Below, piece after piece: positions 28,641-36,741 of a DNA stretch of 48,658 nt. Where the stretch lies: assembly GCA_007116145.1 (NCBI GenBank), contig SKJB01000017.1, positions 1-48,658 on the forward strand. The letters run 5' to 3'. The number at the start of each line of letters is the position of its first letter. Positions within the stretch are counted from its first letter, which is position 1. Source of the stretch: Limnochordia bacterium. Lineage in GTDB: Bacteria > Bacillota > Limnochordia > Darwinibacteriales > DTU012. The position numbers and the translations under genes are program-made. The notes beneath the pieces were generated by a model. It worked only from the letters and a program-made list of their open reading frames with translations. It searched no databases and was not told the DNA's origin.

Positions 28641-28672
28641 GGGTATCATCCCTTTCTAGTAATTACATAACC

Positions 28673-28701
28673 ATGTTAACATTAAGTGGATCCCCTGTCA
28701 A
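28673..28701 (-). promoter_or_regulatory. Promoter of pflB-pflA
   Basis: On the minus strand, TTGACA (complement of 28696-28701) is separated by 17 nt from TAACAT (complement of 28673-28678), about 30 nt before the pflB start. The -10 overlaps a GTTAACATGGTTA-type imperfect palindrome that could be an operator. No clear Fnr-type TTGAT-N4-ATCAA site is seen. Confidence 0.6.
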
Positions 28702-28821
28702 TCAGTAGGTACGAGATTTAACCAATGATTAATAACTTTCATCAAAGTAAACAAAGCTGGCTGTGCAACTTATCCCTTGCCATGATAATTTGATATAATG
28801 TGTACGGGAAGGGGAGTTGTT

Positions 28822-29031
28822 ATGAAACCGTTTCTTGCTAGAGCTAAAAGCATCAATGTTTTAGCCAAGCAAACGATCTTTTCTCACTGTGAACCAGCAT
28901 TAGGGGAGGTTCCAGCGAGACTCGCAAAATATCTTTTAGAGCTCGACCAAGCGCAAGGTAATCCGTATATTAAAGTCGATAGTTCGAAAGCACCATCAAA
29001 ATCATTGATCGTAAACGACTTAGCGCATTAG
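28822..29031 (+). CDS. Small protein of unknown function (69 aa)
   Basis: The product begins MKPFLARAKSINVLAKQ and ends KSLIVNDLAH, with ARLAKYLLELDQAQGNPYIKV in the middle split by no Cys pair. The ATG at 28822 has AAGGGGAG 7-8 nt upstream, and a TATAAT-like -10 (28793-28798) stands just before. No signal peptide or membrane segment. It is divergent from pflB. I do not recognise the family. Confidence 0.55.
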   Translation: MKPFLARAKSINVLAKQTIFSHCEPALGEVPARLAKYLLELDQAQGNPYIKVDSSKAPSKSLIVNDLAH

Positions 29032-29045
29032 TCGATGGAGAGAAA

Positions 29046-29088
29046 TTGACTTAAGTCAAAGCATATTTCTAAGTAAGTATGTTATGAT
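29046..29088 (+). promoter_or_regulatory. Fnr/Crp-type palindrome with correctly spaced -10
   Basis: TTGACTTAAGTCAA (29046-29059) is a perfect 14-bp palindrome of the TTGAC-N4-GTCAA class bound by Crp/Fnr-family regulators. A TATGAT -10 is at 29083-29088, so the palindrome centre is about 42 nt upstream of the expected start near 29095, the geometry of class II activation. The window encodes a Crp/Fnr-family regulator at 44223-44915, but its own presumed site differs in sequence. Confidence 0.5.
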
Positions 29089-29361
29089 TGAAGAGAAGTG
29101 TAACATAAAATACAAACCGAATAAAGTACTAAAGGGATCGTAGGAGCCCTTCTTGATACGTTCTAAAAAAAGAGAAAGCTCTTATCTTCCGTTAGAATAT
29201 TGAGGCTTTAAATAGCTATAGAGACTGAGAACATGATAAATCTGGTTTTTCTGTACGCCCGAGAGAAAATCGAGGCGCAGGAATGGATATGTGGATTACT
29301 AAATAAATATAGATGTTAGCTAATCGCTAATCATAATGCACTGGGTCTTGAAAGTTGGATC
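29089..29361 (+). other. Gene-less stretch downstream of the Fnr-like promoter (candidate small RNA)
   Basis: No open frame with a ribosome site is seen on the plus strand, and the next genes run on the minus strand. A weak hairpin (AAGGG ... CCCTT, about 29130-29152) is present, but no clear terminator. If the promoter at 29046 fires, the product would be a small RNA or the remnant of a lost gene. Confidence 0.25.
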
Positions 29362-29757
29362 TTAAGGTTTCAAATTAGGGAATGGCAGACAATCAAAGTG
29401 ACGATCAAAGGATACAACGGCTTCTGCTCCTTTAGAACGGGCTCTTTCAACGAGTAAGCAGTCAGCAAAATCCGCGTAGTTTAGAGATTCATCGGACCAA
29501 AGTAACAATGCTGACATTTGTGCTGTTAAATTCTCACTTTTTATAAATGGTTGTCGTAGTAGATCTAGAAGTGTAAAGCATATTTCGTCTCTATCTATTT
29601 TGAAGCGAATATTGAGGACATAAACAATTTCAAACAATGTTACATCAGAGATAAGATAGCTTTGTCCGTTAGTGAGTGCTTTCATGGCTCTTCGGTGGAG
29701 TTGCTCATCAAGATTAACTAGATAATTACAAACAACATTGGTATCAACATACAGCAT
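29362..29757 (-). CDS. PIN-domain toxin, VapC-type
   Basis: 131 residues, one PIN domain. The acidic metal-binding residues expected of these RNases are visible: D5 in YVDTNVV, a Glu in TLFEIVYVL, an Asp in NYADFADCL and an Asp in VSFDRHFD. Substrate is probably structured RNA such as tRNA or rRNA, by family. The AbrB-type gene ends 7 nt upstream, so the two form a standard antitoxin-first operon. Confidence 0.85.
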   Translation of the reverse strand: MLYVDTNVVCNYLVNLDEQLHRRAMKALTNGQSYLISDVTLFEIVYVLNIRFKIDRDEICFTLLDLLRQPFIKSENLTAQMSALLLWSDESLNYADFADCLLVERARSKGAEAVVSFDRHFDCLPFPNLKP

Positions 29758-29764
29758 ATAGCAT

Positions 29765-30070
29765 TCAGTCCTTTCTCTTGTTTTGGTTTGCTATATACTC
29801 ACCAATTCCATGTGTCAAATTATCTGGGTTAACCTCGGCTTTTATTGCATCCAAATGTAGAGATAGGCATCCTGCTAATTCTTGTGGTGTGCGTGGCGTT
29901 GACAACACTTGGCATTCTAGTTTTCCAGTACCAGTGACGCGCCATAAGATTTCATTTCCGGTGAAAATGCCAGCAGATTTACGCACTTCGCTCGGTATAG
30001 TAACCTGGAATTTGCTCGTAACCTTGGATGTACCTGTAATGTATGGCTTTCTGCTCTCCATCCTATTCAT
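29765..30070 (-). CDS. SpoVT/AbrB-type antitoxin of the PIN toxin
   Basis: 101 residues. The swapped-hairpin DNA-binding motif is KVTSKFQVTIPSEVRKSAGI, and the remaining half with the toxin-binding tail ends YIANQNKRKD. The ATG at 30070 has a GGAG site 5 nt upstream. It should neutralise the PIN toxin and repress the shared promoter at 30103-30131. Confidence 0.85.
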   Translation of the reverse strand: MNRMESRKPYITGTSKVTSKFQVTIPSEVRKSAGIFTGNEILWRVTGTGKLECQVLSTPRTPQELAGCLSLHLDAIKAEVNPDNLTHGIGEYIANQNKRKD

Positions 30071-30090
30071 CCTTTCTCCTTTCTTTGCTG

Positions 30091-30131
30091 TTTCGTATAA
30101 TTATTATATCCTTACGTATCGAAAATTGCAA
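30091..30131 (-). promoter_or_regulatory. Promoter and likely operator of the AbrB/PIN operon
   Basis: On the minus strand TTGCAA (30126-30131) and TATAAT (complement of 30103-30108) are spaced by exactly 17 nt. The promoter lies within an imperfect inverted repeat, TTTCGTATAA (30091-30100) against TACGTATCGAAA (30113-30124), a likely autoregulatory site for the antitoxin. Further upstream, GTGAAGCTTCAC (30172-30183) is a perfect 12-bp palindrome of unknown role. Confidence 0.6.
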
Positions 30132-30305
30132 GGAGTTAGGCGGATTTACTTGCGCTTCATATGATGACACCGTGAAGCTTCACAAAACAACCTGGTATAC
30201 GTTCTGGTTTGTTTGGTGGTGATCGCAGAAAACTCTCAGGTCAGCAATCGAAGCCTTTGCTCAAAAGCTTTTTCAGACCTTCGATTTTTCTTAACGGTAC
30301 CAGAG

Positions 30306-30356
30306 TTATACCGATATCGGAATATCGTTGACAATAATCCGATATCGGTATAAAAT
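30306..30356 (+). promoter_or_regulatory. fic promoter embedded in a large symmetric operator
   Basis: TTATACCGATATCGG (30306-30320) and CCGATATCGGTATAA (30339-30353) are perfect inverted copies of 15 nt separated by 18 nt; each also contains the self-palindrome CCGATATCGG. Between them lies TTGACA (30328-30333), and TAAAAT (30351-30356) follows after 17 nt. The promoter is therefore bracketed by two identical repressor half-regions, one upstream of -35 and one covering the spacer and -10. Confidence 0.8.
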
Positions 30357-30374
30357 GTTTGTGAGGTGATTCCT

Positions 30375-31295
30375 ATGAAGCATATGAGTACAAAAGAGGC
30401 AAGCGAAAAATGGGGAATAAGTGATCGTAGAATCCGAGTGCTCTGCAAGGAGGGGCGTATCGAAGGCGCTAAGAAAACTGGGCGTAATTGGTCTATACCT
30501 TGGGATTTTTCTAAGCCTGTGGATGCAAGAGAAGGAAATAGAAAAGACTATCTAGGATTAGACTATGATTTTAGTTATATTGATTCGCAAAAGTACTCTA
30601 TCGACCAGCATCGACCACTTTCGAGGCAACTAGCCAATTCACTTCATGAAAAATTAATTGTGGAATGGACGTATAACAGCAATGCGATAGAAGGGAATAC
30701 TCTAACATTGTCAGAGACGAAAGTTGTCCTTGAAGGTATTACGATCGGCGGAAAGAGCATGGTGGAACATTTAGAAATAATTAACCATCGTGATGCGATA
30801 CTCTTTATAGAGGATCTTATTTCTAGTAAAGAAAGGCTTTCTGAATGGAATATCAAGAACATCCATGCTCTGATACTGAAAGAAATAGATAGTATTAATG
30901 CTGGTAAATACCGAACGGAGAATGTTGTCATAAGTGGTGCCAAGCACATTCCACCTAAACATTATGAAATTGGGGGTTTGATGCAGAGACTTCTTTCGGA
31001 ATATCAGAATGAATGGGGAAGGCTTCATCCGATTGTGAGAGCAACCCTGTTGCATGGTGAGTTTGTAAAGATTCATCCATTCATAGATGGGAATGGGCGA
31101 ACATCAAGGCTTCTATTGAACTTTGAACTCATGAAGAATGGCTACACTCCGATCATTATAAAGAACGAGAGAAGGGCAAAGTACTATGATGTTCTTGATC
31201 TGGCGCATACAACCATGAATTACGAGCCATTTATAAAGTTGGTATCAGAACTGATGATAGAGTCAGGAAAGCTTTGGCTATCAGTATTAGATTAA
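30375..31295 (+). CDS. Fic-domain protein with N-terminal helix-turn-helix
   Basis: 306 residues. Residues about 4-48 form a MerR-like HTH (STKEASEKWGISDRRIRVLC, then GAKKTGRNWSIP). The Fic core has the catalytic HPFIDGNGRTSR with His at about 234, so AMP transfer from ATP to a protein hydroxyl is expected. An inhibitory-helix motif SNAIEGN (S102, E106) lies upstream of the core, giving autoinhibition in cis (class II Fic). ATG 30375 has GAGGTG 6 nt upstream. No separate FicA-like antitoxin is present, which fits the built-in inhibition. The HTH and the bracketed palindromic promoter together suggest that the protein represses itself. Confidence 0.9.
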   Translation: MKHMSTKEASEKWGISDRRIRVLCKEGRIEGAKKTGRNWSIPWDFSKPVDAREGNRKDYLGLDYDFSYIDSQKYSIDQHRPLSRQLANSLHEKLIVEWTYNSNAIEGNTLTLSETKVVLEGITIGGKSMVEHLEIINHRDAILFIEDLISSKERLSEWNIKNIHALILKEIDSINAGKYRTENVVISGAKHIPPKHYEIGGLMQRLLSEYQNEWGRLHPIVRATLLHGEFVKIHPFIDGNGRTSRLLLNFELMKNGYTPIIIKNERRAKYYDVLDLAHTTMNYEPFIKLVSELMIESGKLWLSVLD

Positions 31296-31400
31296 GCAGA
31301 ACAAACAGCTGAATCAATAAAATCTGTAAAGCCCAGGTCAACACTCCATGCTGGGAGTGCGTAGCGTTGAGTACAGACTATAGTGAGTGAGGTAATATCT

Positions 31401-32105
31401 ATGAAAAAATGGGCAAGAATATCCCTGATAACGATCATATCGCTCATACTTCTATTAATCGGTTCATTTTTTATCTATGTATCTGATTATTACAGAGCGG
31501 ATGATGTAGCAATTGCAGTGATGCAAAGTGCATCTACCATTCATGTTCAAGACAACATTGTTACATTATCACCTGCCACATCCAGCGACACCGCATTGAT
31601 TTTTTATCCAGGCGCAAAGGTGGAACACTACGCTTATTTGCCGATTTTAGAAAAAATCAAAGAGACTTCTGGCATTACTTGTATTCTTGTTAAAATGCCG
31701 TTCAATATGGCTATATTCAACGCGAATGCTGCCGATAAAATTATGGATCAGTTCCCTGAAATTGAAAACTGGTACATAGGTGGCCACTCCATGGGTGGTG
31801 CAATGGCTAGCAACTATGCATCAAAGCATCCAGAAAAGGTGAAAGGGTTGATTCTGCTGGGAGCTTATGTCTATGGCAATTACCCTGCTGAAGATGCTCT
31901 TACGGTTTACGGCACATTCAATACAAGCGTTGCAGATAAGATAGACTATACCGAAAATATTGTAGTCATACAAGGGGGGAACCATGCTCAGTTTGGTAAT
32001 TACGGCAAGCAAAAGGGCGACCCTGATGCTACGATTTCAAGCTTAGAGCAACAGAATATCGCTGTGGAAGCTATCAAGGAATTCTTGGTGAAAAGGAATG
32101 ATTAG
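31401..32105 (+). CDS. Membrane-anchored alpha/beta hydrolase
   Basis: 234 residues. An N-terminal transmembrane segment (residues about 7-30, IIISLILLLIGSFFIYV-like) anchors an alpha/beta-hydrolase domain with the nucleophile elbow GGHSMGGAMAS and the acid/His region VVIQGGNHAQFGNYG. It resembles the extracellular hydrolase family that is often misnamed carboxymethylenebutenolidase or YdeN-like. ATG 31401 has GAGGT 8 nt upstream. It is 3 nt from the following ferredoxin-like gene, so co-transcription is likely. Substrate unknown. Confidence 0.8.
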   Translation: MKKWARISLITIISLILLLIGSFFIYVSDYYRADDVAIAVMQSASTIHVQDNIVTLSPATSSDTALIFYPGAKVEHYAYLPILEKIKETSGITCILVKMPFNMAIFNANAADKIMDQFPEIENWYIGGHSMGGAMASNYASKHPEKVKGLILLGAYVYGNYPAEDALTVYGTFNTSVADKIDYTENIVVIQGGNHAQFGNYGKQKGDPDATISSLEQQNIAVEAIKEFLVKRND

Positions 32106-32108
32106 ATT

Positions 32109-32558
32109 ATGATTTATTATTTTTCTGGCACAGGAAACTCAAAGTGGATTGCTGAGGATGTAGAAAGCGATAAAGTCATAGTCTCAAAGATTGCTAATGC
32201 CCAAGAGAAACTCAAAATAATTGCAGATCAAATTATCTCAAAGCAGGCTGTCGTTGATGTTAATAGAGGTAACTTACCGTGGATAAAGTCTAACCTTGCC
32301 AACTTAGGCTTTAACAAATTTGCTCGTAGCACAAAGTCGTTTTATGTTACAGAAAAGTGTACTTCCTGCCGACAGTGCGCCAAAGATTGCCCTGCAAACA
32401 GTATACGGATTGTAGATGGAAAACCGCAATGGAGCGAAAAATGTTATCAGTGTACAGCATGCATTAATCTCTGCTCAGCCAAAGCCATTGAATATGGAAA
32501 GGCAACCCCCACAAGAAGTAGGTATCAGTTCAAAGCATATTGGAATCCAGTATCATGA
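32109..32558 (+). CDS. EFR1-type flavodoxin-ferredoxin protein with most of the flavodoxin domain deleted
   Basis: 149 residues. The start MIYYFSGTGNSKWIAE is the FMN-loop N-terminus of EFR1-family proteins, which normally run to about 250 residues with a full flavodoxin domain. Here, after about 20 residues, the frame passes directly to the linker (SKQAVVDVNRGNLPWIKS) and the two [4Fe-4S] motifs CTSCRQCAKDCP and CYQCTACINLCS. About 100 residues are missing in register. The ferredoxin half could still be functional, but FMN binding cannot be. I read it as a decaying gene with an intact frame. Confidence 0.75.
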   Translation: MIYYFSGTGNSKWIAEDVESDKVIVSKIANAQEKLKIIADQIISKQAVVDVNRGNLPWIKSNLANLGFNKFARSTKSFYVTEKCTSCRQCAKDCPANSIRIVDGKPQWSEKCYQCTACINLCSAKAIEYGKATPTRSRYQFKAYWNPVS

Positions 32559-32752
32559 TCGAAATAAATCTGAAGACCGGTGGAAGTCGAAAAACTTTTG
32601 AAGTCGTACAGGCAACTGAGTAGTCAGCGCACTATGAGCGATATGGCCATGATGCTAGCGCCCATAACCCATTTCCCATTTCCATCTGGAACCCTTGAGT
32701 CCAGTAAAAAAGCAGAATGACCAGAGTGCGAGACTTAAGGTGTAGAACGCTC

Positions 32753-33907
32753 CTAAAACCATTTTATTGGCGCATTCCTAAACGTTCGACCTTTCCAAAC
32801 TGCTTGTCCAGAGATCGTGCGCACCATGGATGTTAAGCCAATTCCAGAGGCTACTAAGACAACAAGCGGATACAGTAAAACTACCCTCATTGGCATGCGA
32901 AAACGCAGTGTGGGAAGAGCCCAAACTATAAGTTGTAGCGCTACAGTACTAGCCACCAACGAATCCCAAGGCGCGTCTAGAAACGAGCATAGACCTTGAA
33001 TAATTAAAAGAGCTAAGGGGAACCCATATACGAAACTCATCCAAAACCAGATGAAGCATGAGACAACTATCCGATAATCAAAGAGCGCAAAGTAATTCTT
33101 CGTAAAACCTTCCACTGCTTGCGTTAAAGATTGATACATGCGGCACGATACCAGATCAGTGGCGTCATGAATGGCCAAATTATACCCCTTCTTTACGATC
33201 AACCGCCCTAAAGCCACATCATCCACAGCATGATTTCGTACCGCACTATGACCGCCTATGCACAGGTAACTGGACTGCTTAAAGAACATAAACTGACCAT
33301 TAACCGCACTAAGAGCAGATAACCGTAATAAACGACCGACTTTGAGCGGAAGTATCGCAAAAATCGACCAAACAGGAAAGGGAACCGTTACCAATTCACC
33401 CCAGGTATGCATTTTCTGGTACACAAAGGCTGTCAGCAGATCCAAATCTTCTTCTCGAGCTAAAGAAACGGAAGACCAAAGCATGGTTGGAGCATGGATC
33501 GTATCGGCGTCGGTGAACAGAATCCATTCTCCGCGGGCTAGTTTCGCCAACTGCCAGCACGCCCAATGCTTGCCATACCATCCTTCAGGTAGTGGTTTCC
33601 CTTCCACTACCTGAAGATTATCATGCCTTTTCTGCAGGGCAGCTAGAATATCGCCCGTGGCATCTTCGGAATGATCGTTGAGTACTATGACTTCATAACG
33701 GGGATACTCCTGTTCTACTAAGGATTGCACACAGACCTCAATCGAGCGTTCTTCGTTTCTAGCTGGAACCAACACCGACACAAATGGTGGTTCATCCTTC
33801 AGGGGCTCTTTGGGAAAATGCCTAATCACATACCCATTAAACAGTTCAATGCACAGCTGAACTACGACAAAAAACAAAACCGAACTAATCATGAAATGTA
33901 TTAGCAT
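32753..33907 (-). CDS. Membrane-associated family 2 glycosyltransferase (CrtQ-like)
   Basis: 384 residues. An N-terminal membrane segment (about 2-22) precedes the GT-A domain: VSVLVPARNEERSIEVCV, VIVLNDHSEDATGD, the DxD metal site in LFTDADTIH, and the acceptor region GGHSAVRNHAVDDVALG; the C-terminus has three or so transmembrane helices. The pattern matches glycosyltransferases linked to carotenoid or hopanoid-like lipids. Its start overlaps plsY by 7 nt, so the three downstream-reading genes form an operon with the desaturase remnant. A short frame of 35 codons (32655-32762) follows the stop; it has no ribosome site and I do not call it. Confidence 0.82.
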   Translation of the reverse strand: MLIHFMISSVLFFVVVQLCIELFNGYVIRHFPKEPLKDEPPFVSVLVPARNEERSIEVCVQSLVEQEYPRYEVIVLNDHSEDATGDILAALQKRHDNLQVVEGKPLPEGWYGKHWACWQLAKLARGEWILFTDADTIHAPTMLWSSVSLAREEDLDLLTAFVYQKMHTWGELVTVPFPVWSIFAILPLKVGRLLRLSALSAVNGQFMFFKQSSYLCIGGHSAVRNHAVDDVALGRLIVKKGYNLAIHDATDLVSCRMYQSLTQAVEGFTKNYFALFDYRIVVSCFIWFWMSFVYGFPLALLIIQGLCSFLDAPWDSLVASTVALQLIVWALPTLRFRMPMRVVLLYPLVVLVASGIGLTSMVRTISGQAVWKGRTFRNAPIKWF

Positions 33908-34500
33908 GTCGTCCTCCGACTTGATATGCGTAAGGGTTGCGATAAATCAACCCTGTGTTTATATCCTACGATTACTATATTCAGACACCAAACAAACCAA
34001 TAACTCTGTGGAACTCGCAAGATCACTAGAGAACCTGCTGTTCCCACAAGGGCTAACATGACGATCCAACCATTGCTACTTATAGTAACACAGACACGAC
34101 CCCAGGCAAGAAGGATCCCTAAGGTAGTAGGCACTACCCATAGAGTCAAGCCAGACCAGATACCAAACGTAACAGCTATTGCCTTCCCGCCGCGACAGCC
34201 CATAAACGGTGAAAATGCGTGACCTAACACCGGGCTGATGCAAAAGACTGTGAAAAGCAGTTGATTGTGCGAACCGATTCCACTTGCAAGCAGTAAAACC
34301 GGAAAAAAACCCTTGGAAAAATCCAAAATAATGGCTAATACACCGACCCATCGACTTCCAGCAAGAAACACATTACTAGCTCCAGGGTTCCCATCCCCCA
34401 CACTACGAATGTCTATATGATGCAAGCTTTTCCCGAGCCAATAGGAAAACGGTAGCGATCCACTTAGAAACCCAATTAGTATCAAGACAAGTGTATGCAT
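33901..34500 (-). CDS. plsY: PlsY-like glycerol-3-phosphate acyltransferase
   Basis: 199 residues with several transmembrane helices. The three PlsY motifs are present: SGSLPFSYWLG, GDGNPGASNVF and GHAFSPFMGCRGGKAIA. PlsY uses acyl-phosphate to acylate glycerol-3-phosphate. The C-terminus (YKHRVDLSQPLRI) departs from the usual HRxNI ending. Because it is embedded between a glycosyltransferase and a desaturase-like gene, it may be a paralogue acylating another hydroxyl, such as a glycosylated carotenoid, rather than the housekeeping enzyme. It begins 2 nt after the desaturase stop. Confidence 0.85.
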   Translation of the reverse strand: MHTLVLILIGFLSGSLPFSYWLGKSLHHIDIRSVGDGNPGASNVFLAGSRWVGVLAIILDFSKGFFPVLLLASGIGSHNQLLFTVFCISPVLGHAFSPFMGCRGGKAIAVTFGIWSGLTLWVVPTTLGILLAWGRVCVTISSNGWIVMLALVGTAGSLVILRVPQSYWFVWCLNIVIVGYKHRVDLSQPLRISSRRTTC

Positions 34501-34502
34501 AG

Positions 34503-35051
34503 CTAACGGACACGAGTATCAGATTTTTTTGTGTGCTCTTTTAGTATACGAGTAACCGCTAGTTTTCCTGTTAGGAATGACATGGGTAACCTGGCAGGGC
34601 TGTAGCTCCACTGTCCTGCTTGTAGAAAGCGGGGAATGGGGGTGAGTGTCGATCTGACGACATGCTGCATCTTATGAACGGCTGGCATACTAAGAGTGGT
34701 AAACGCCCACCCGGTTATCGCACCTTCACTGTTGCCTGTACGTGTTTTAAGGGATAAGGGAGTAGTAACGAACCAGGAAATAAGCTTCTTTTCCAATCCT
34801 GGGTAGATAGAGCTAGAAATTACAGCGATCATGGTGTCAGCACAGAACTGTTTGAACTCTTCATACCATCCTGCATTATGGATTAGGCTCGTGAGCCGGT
34901 AATCGAAGAGGCAACTGACTATCAGCCCACTCTTCCCCTCTGGTGCAAGCTTGGGATCCTTCAAAACAGGGACGGATATTTCGTAGGTAGTACGCGCAAA
35001 GTAGTCTGAGGTTTGATGATGAAGGATCTGCTCTCGTAGGTATTTGAACAT
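34503..35051 (-). CDS. C-terminal remnant of a CrtISO/phytoene desaturase-like oxidoreductase
   Basis: 182 residues matching only the last third of phytoene-desaturase/carotene-isomerase-type proteins, which run to about 480-500 residues. Recognisable parts: LAPEGKSGLIVSCLFDYRL, AVISSSIYPGLEKKLI, TGNSEGAITGWAFT and the terminal FAD-site segment AGQWSYSPARLPMSFLTGK. The N-terminal GxGxxG dinucleotide-binding region is absent, and the upstream DNA is a separate SnoaL-like gene ending 3 nt before, so the 5' two-thirds was deleted at about 35055. It is unlikely to be catalytic on its own. It marks the cluster as formerly carotenoid- or isoprenoid-linked. Confidence 0.75.
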   Translation of the reverse strand: MFKYLREQILHHQTSDYFARTTYEISVPVLKDPKLAPEGKSGLIVSCLFDYRLTSLIHNAGWYEEFKQFCADTMIAVISSSIYPGLEKKLISWFVTTPLSLKTRTGNSEGAITGWAFTTLSMPAVHKMQHVVRSTLTPIPRFLQAGQWSYSPARLPMSFLTGKLAVTRILKEHTKKSDTRVR

Positions 35052-35054
35052 GGA

Positions 35055-35492
35055 TCACCCGAACTTCCTGTGCATAAACTTACGATAAGCCTTACCAAAT
35101 CGCGGAATATTATCAAAGATATCTCCCCAAAGGTCATAGTAATCGCGTTGAGTGATGATGAGACCGTCGTCATTTAATGTCAGCTTAGAACAACCGTACA
35201 AAGTGGAACTGGGATACTTCTTAAACATCATTGTCATTTCCCACTGCAAAAAGATGCTATTCCCAGTCTGGGAAAGATCGATGATGTCCATCCTCAACTC
35301 TTGACATCGATTAGAAAGCCGGTTACACAGAGCCTCAAAGTCTGCCCGCCCTTCGACTCTTTGAATGGAATCTTGAAAAATAATATCATCATGGTAATAA
35401 GGGAACAGGTGAGACCAGTCGGGTTTTCCACTGGTGTTGTAGGTTCTAGACCACAGCTCTCTCACCATCTCCTGGTTCAATTTAGTTTCCAT
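35055..35492 (-). CDS. SnoaL-like (NTF2 fold) protein
   Basis: About 145 residues, one NTF2-like domain: LWSRTYNTSGKPDWSHLFPYY, then HDDIIFQDSIQRVEG (the classic SnoaL start of strand one) and DGLIITQRDYYDLWG near the end. The start at 35492 is chosen for its GGGAGAAAGGGG ribosome site; the frame extends further to 35588 without one. Members serve as ketosteroid-isomerase-like enzymes or binding proteins; it is frequently found beside desaturase-type oxidoreductases. Substrate unknown. Confidence 0.7.
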   Translation of the reverse strand: METKLNQEMVRELWSRTYNTSGKPDWSHLFPYYHDDIIFQDSIQRVEGRADFEALCNRLSNRCQELRMDIIDLSQTGNSIFLQWEMTMMFKKYPSSTLYGCSKLTLNDDGLIITQRDYYDLWGDIFDNIPRFGKAYRKFMHRKFG

Positions 35493-35719
35493 ACAGGCCC
35501 CTTTCTCCCTATAGAAAGACGTAATCGATTTCACCGGTGAACACCACTCCCGGTAATGTAACTCACTATAGGCATTAGATTCAACCATAACCTACTTTAC
35601 TCTTAGCACAACGCAAACAACTCTTGGTAGAATCGCTCATAGATCTGGCTATCTGTATAGAATTCTATGTAGTTTGAGGTTATTCCTTCCATTCTAGGAT
35701 GGATATAAGTAGATGTACT

Positions 35720-36561
35720 TCACCCTTCAATAAATGCAATTACTTTTTCCATTGCTGTTTTTGCTTCAGGTATTGGGAATCCAACCCATACATGCTGCAT
35801 TTGCTCGTACTCATAGTATGAAAGCTTCTGACCGTGGCTTGCTAGTTTATCTCTCAACTGCCTTGCCTGAACGTTAAGTATGTCACTTGTCCCTGTGAAC
35901 AGTGCAATATCTCCGATTTCCATAGTATATCCGTAGACGGGGGAACAGCGATAATTTTTCGTATCACAATCGCCTGCATATCTTCTGCCCACTTTCTTTA
36001 GGGTTTCTTTTGCTAATATCAAATCACTCTCTTCTTGCTCCTTTGAGATATCATTTTCCATGGAGATATCCAGCCAAGGCGATAATAAAACAATCTTTTT
36101 TGGTTGTGGTTGGATCCCCTCCATTTTTAGATGTTGGGCCAAGGCTAGCGCTAATCCACCCCCAGCAGAATCGCCTACCAAAATTGTTTCTTGCTCAGTT
36201 GCTTTGCATGATAAAGAATATGCCTCTATCACCATTGCAATTGTATCGAGGCAGGTAAATTCGGGTGCCAGTGGATAGTTAATGAAGGTTATTTGGCACT
36301 GGATTTTATCTAAGATACTTTCAATAATGCGCCAATGTATCTTATTCGCTTGTAGTGTATAAGCACCGCCGTGAAAATAGAAGATATGCTTCTTAGGACT
36401 TCCTGATGATTTTAGACAAACACATTTTCTGTCGCTGATTGTATCGCACTTAATAATGTATCTTTTATAGAAGCTTTTTGGCGGTTCTTCATATTGATTA
36501 CTCCGTTTCGCAAAGATACGGGTTACGCCCCGAATAGAATGAATTTACCTGCAAATAACAT
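35720..36561 (-). pseudogene. Broken hormone-sensitive-lipase-type alpha/beta hydrolase
   Basis: The frame ending at 35720 carries the second half (VGDSAGGGLALALAQ, LLSPWLDISM, MQHVWVGFPIP). Reading upstream in the same frame continues through NYPLAPEFTC and the oxyanion motif FYFHGGAY to about 36547, where a stop codon occurs, yet no ATG, GTG or TTG lies before the HGG motif. A plausible ATG at 36561 is in another frame (MLFAGKFILFGA), so one frameshift near 36525-36540 would restore a complete esterase of about 280 residues. The remaining internal ATG (36235) gives only a C-terminal piece lacking the oxyanion hole. Confidence 0.7.
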
Positions 36562-36741
36562 GGTATTTGACGTGGTATGCAGAGGCAGGACTATCTTCTA
36601 CAACGTAGAATAGTTCATAAATGTATCCTAATCTCGAATATGGTCGCATTCTGGCTTAGAAGTTCGTCCACATTCGACACCTGAATGTGGCCAAACTTTG
36701 GGTTGGGGTTTGATTAGAAATTTAAAAAGGCGGTGTAGTGT

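Noticed and set aside
32655-32762. 35-codon minus-strand frame overlapping the end of the glycosyltransferase gene
   Set aside because: It has a hydrophobic stretch but no ribosome site; it is perhaps a trace of a lost gene.
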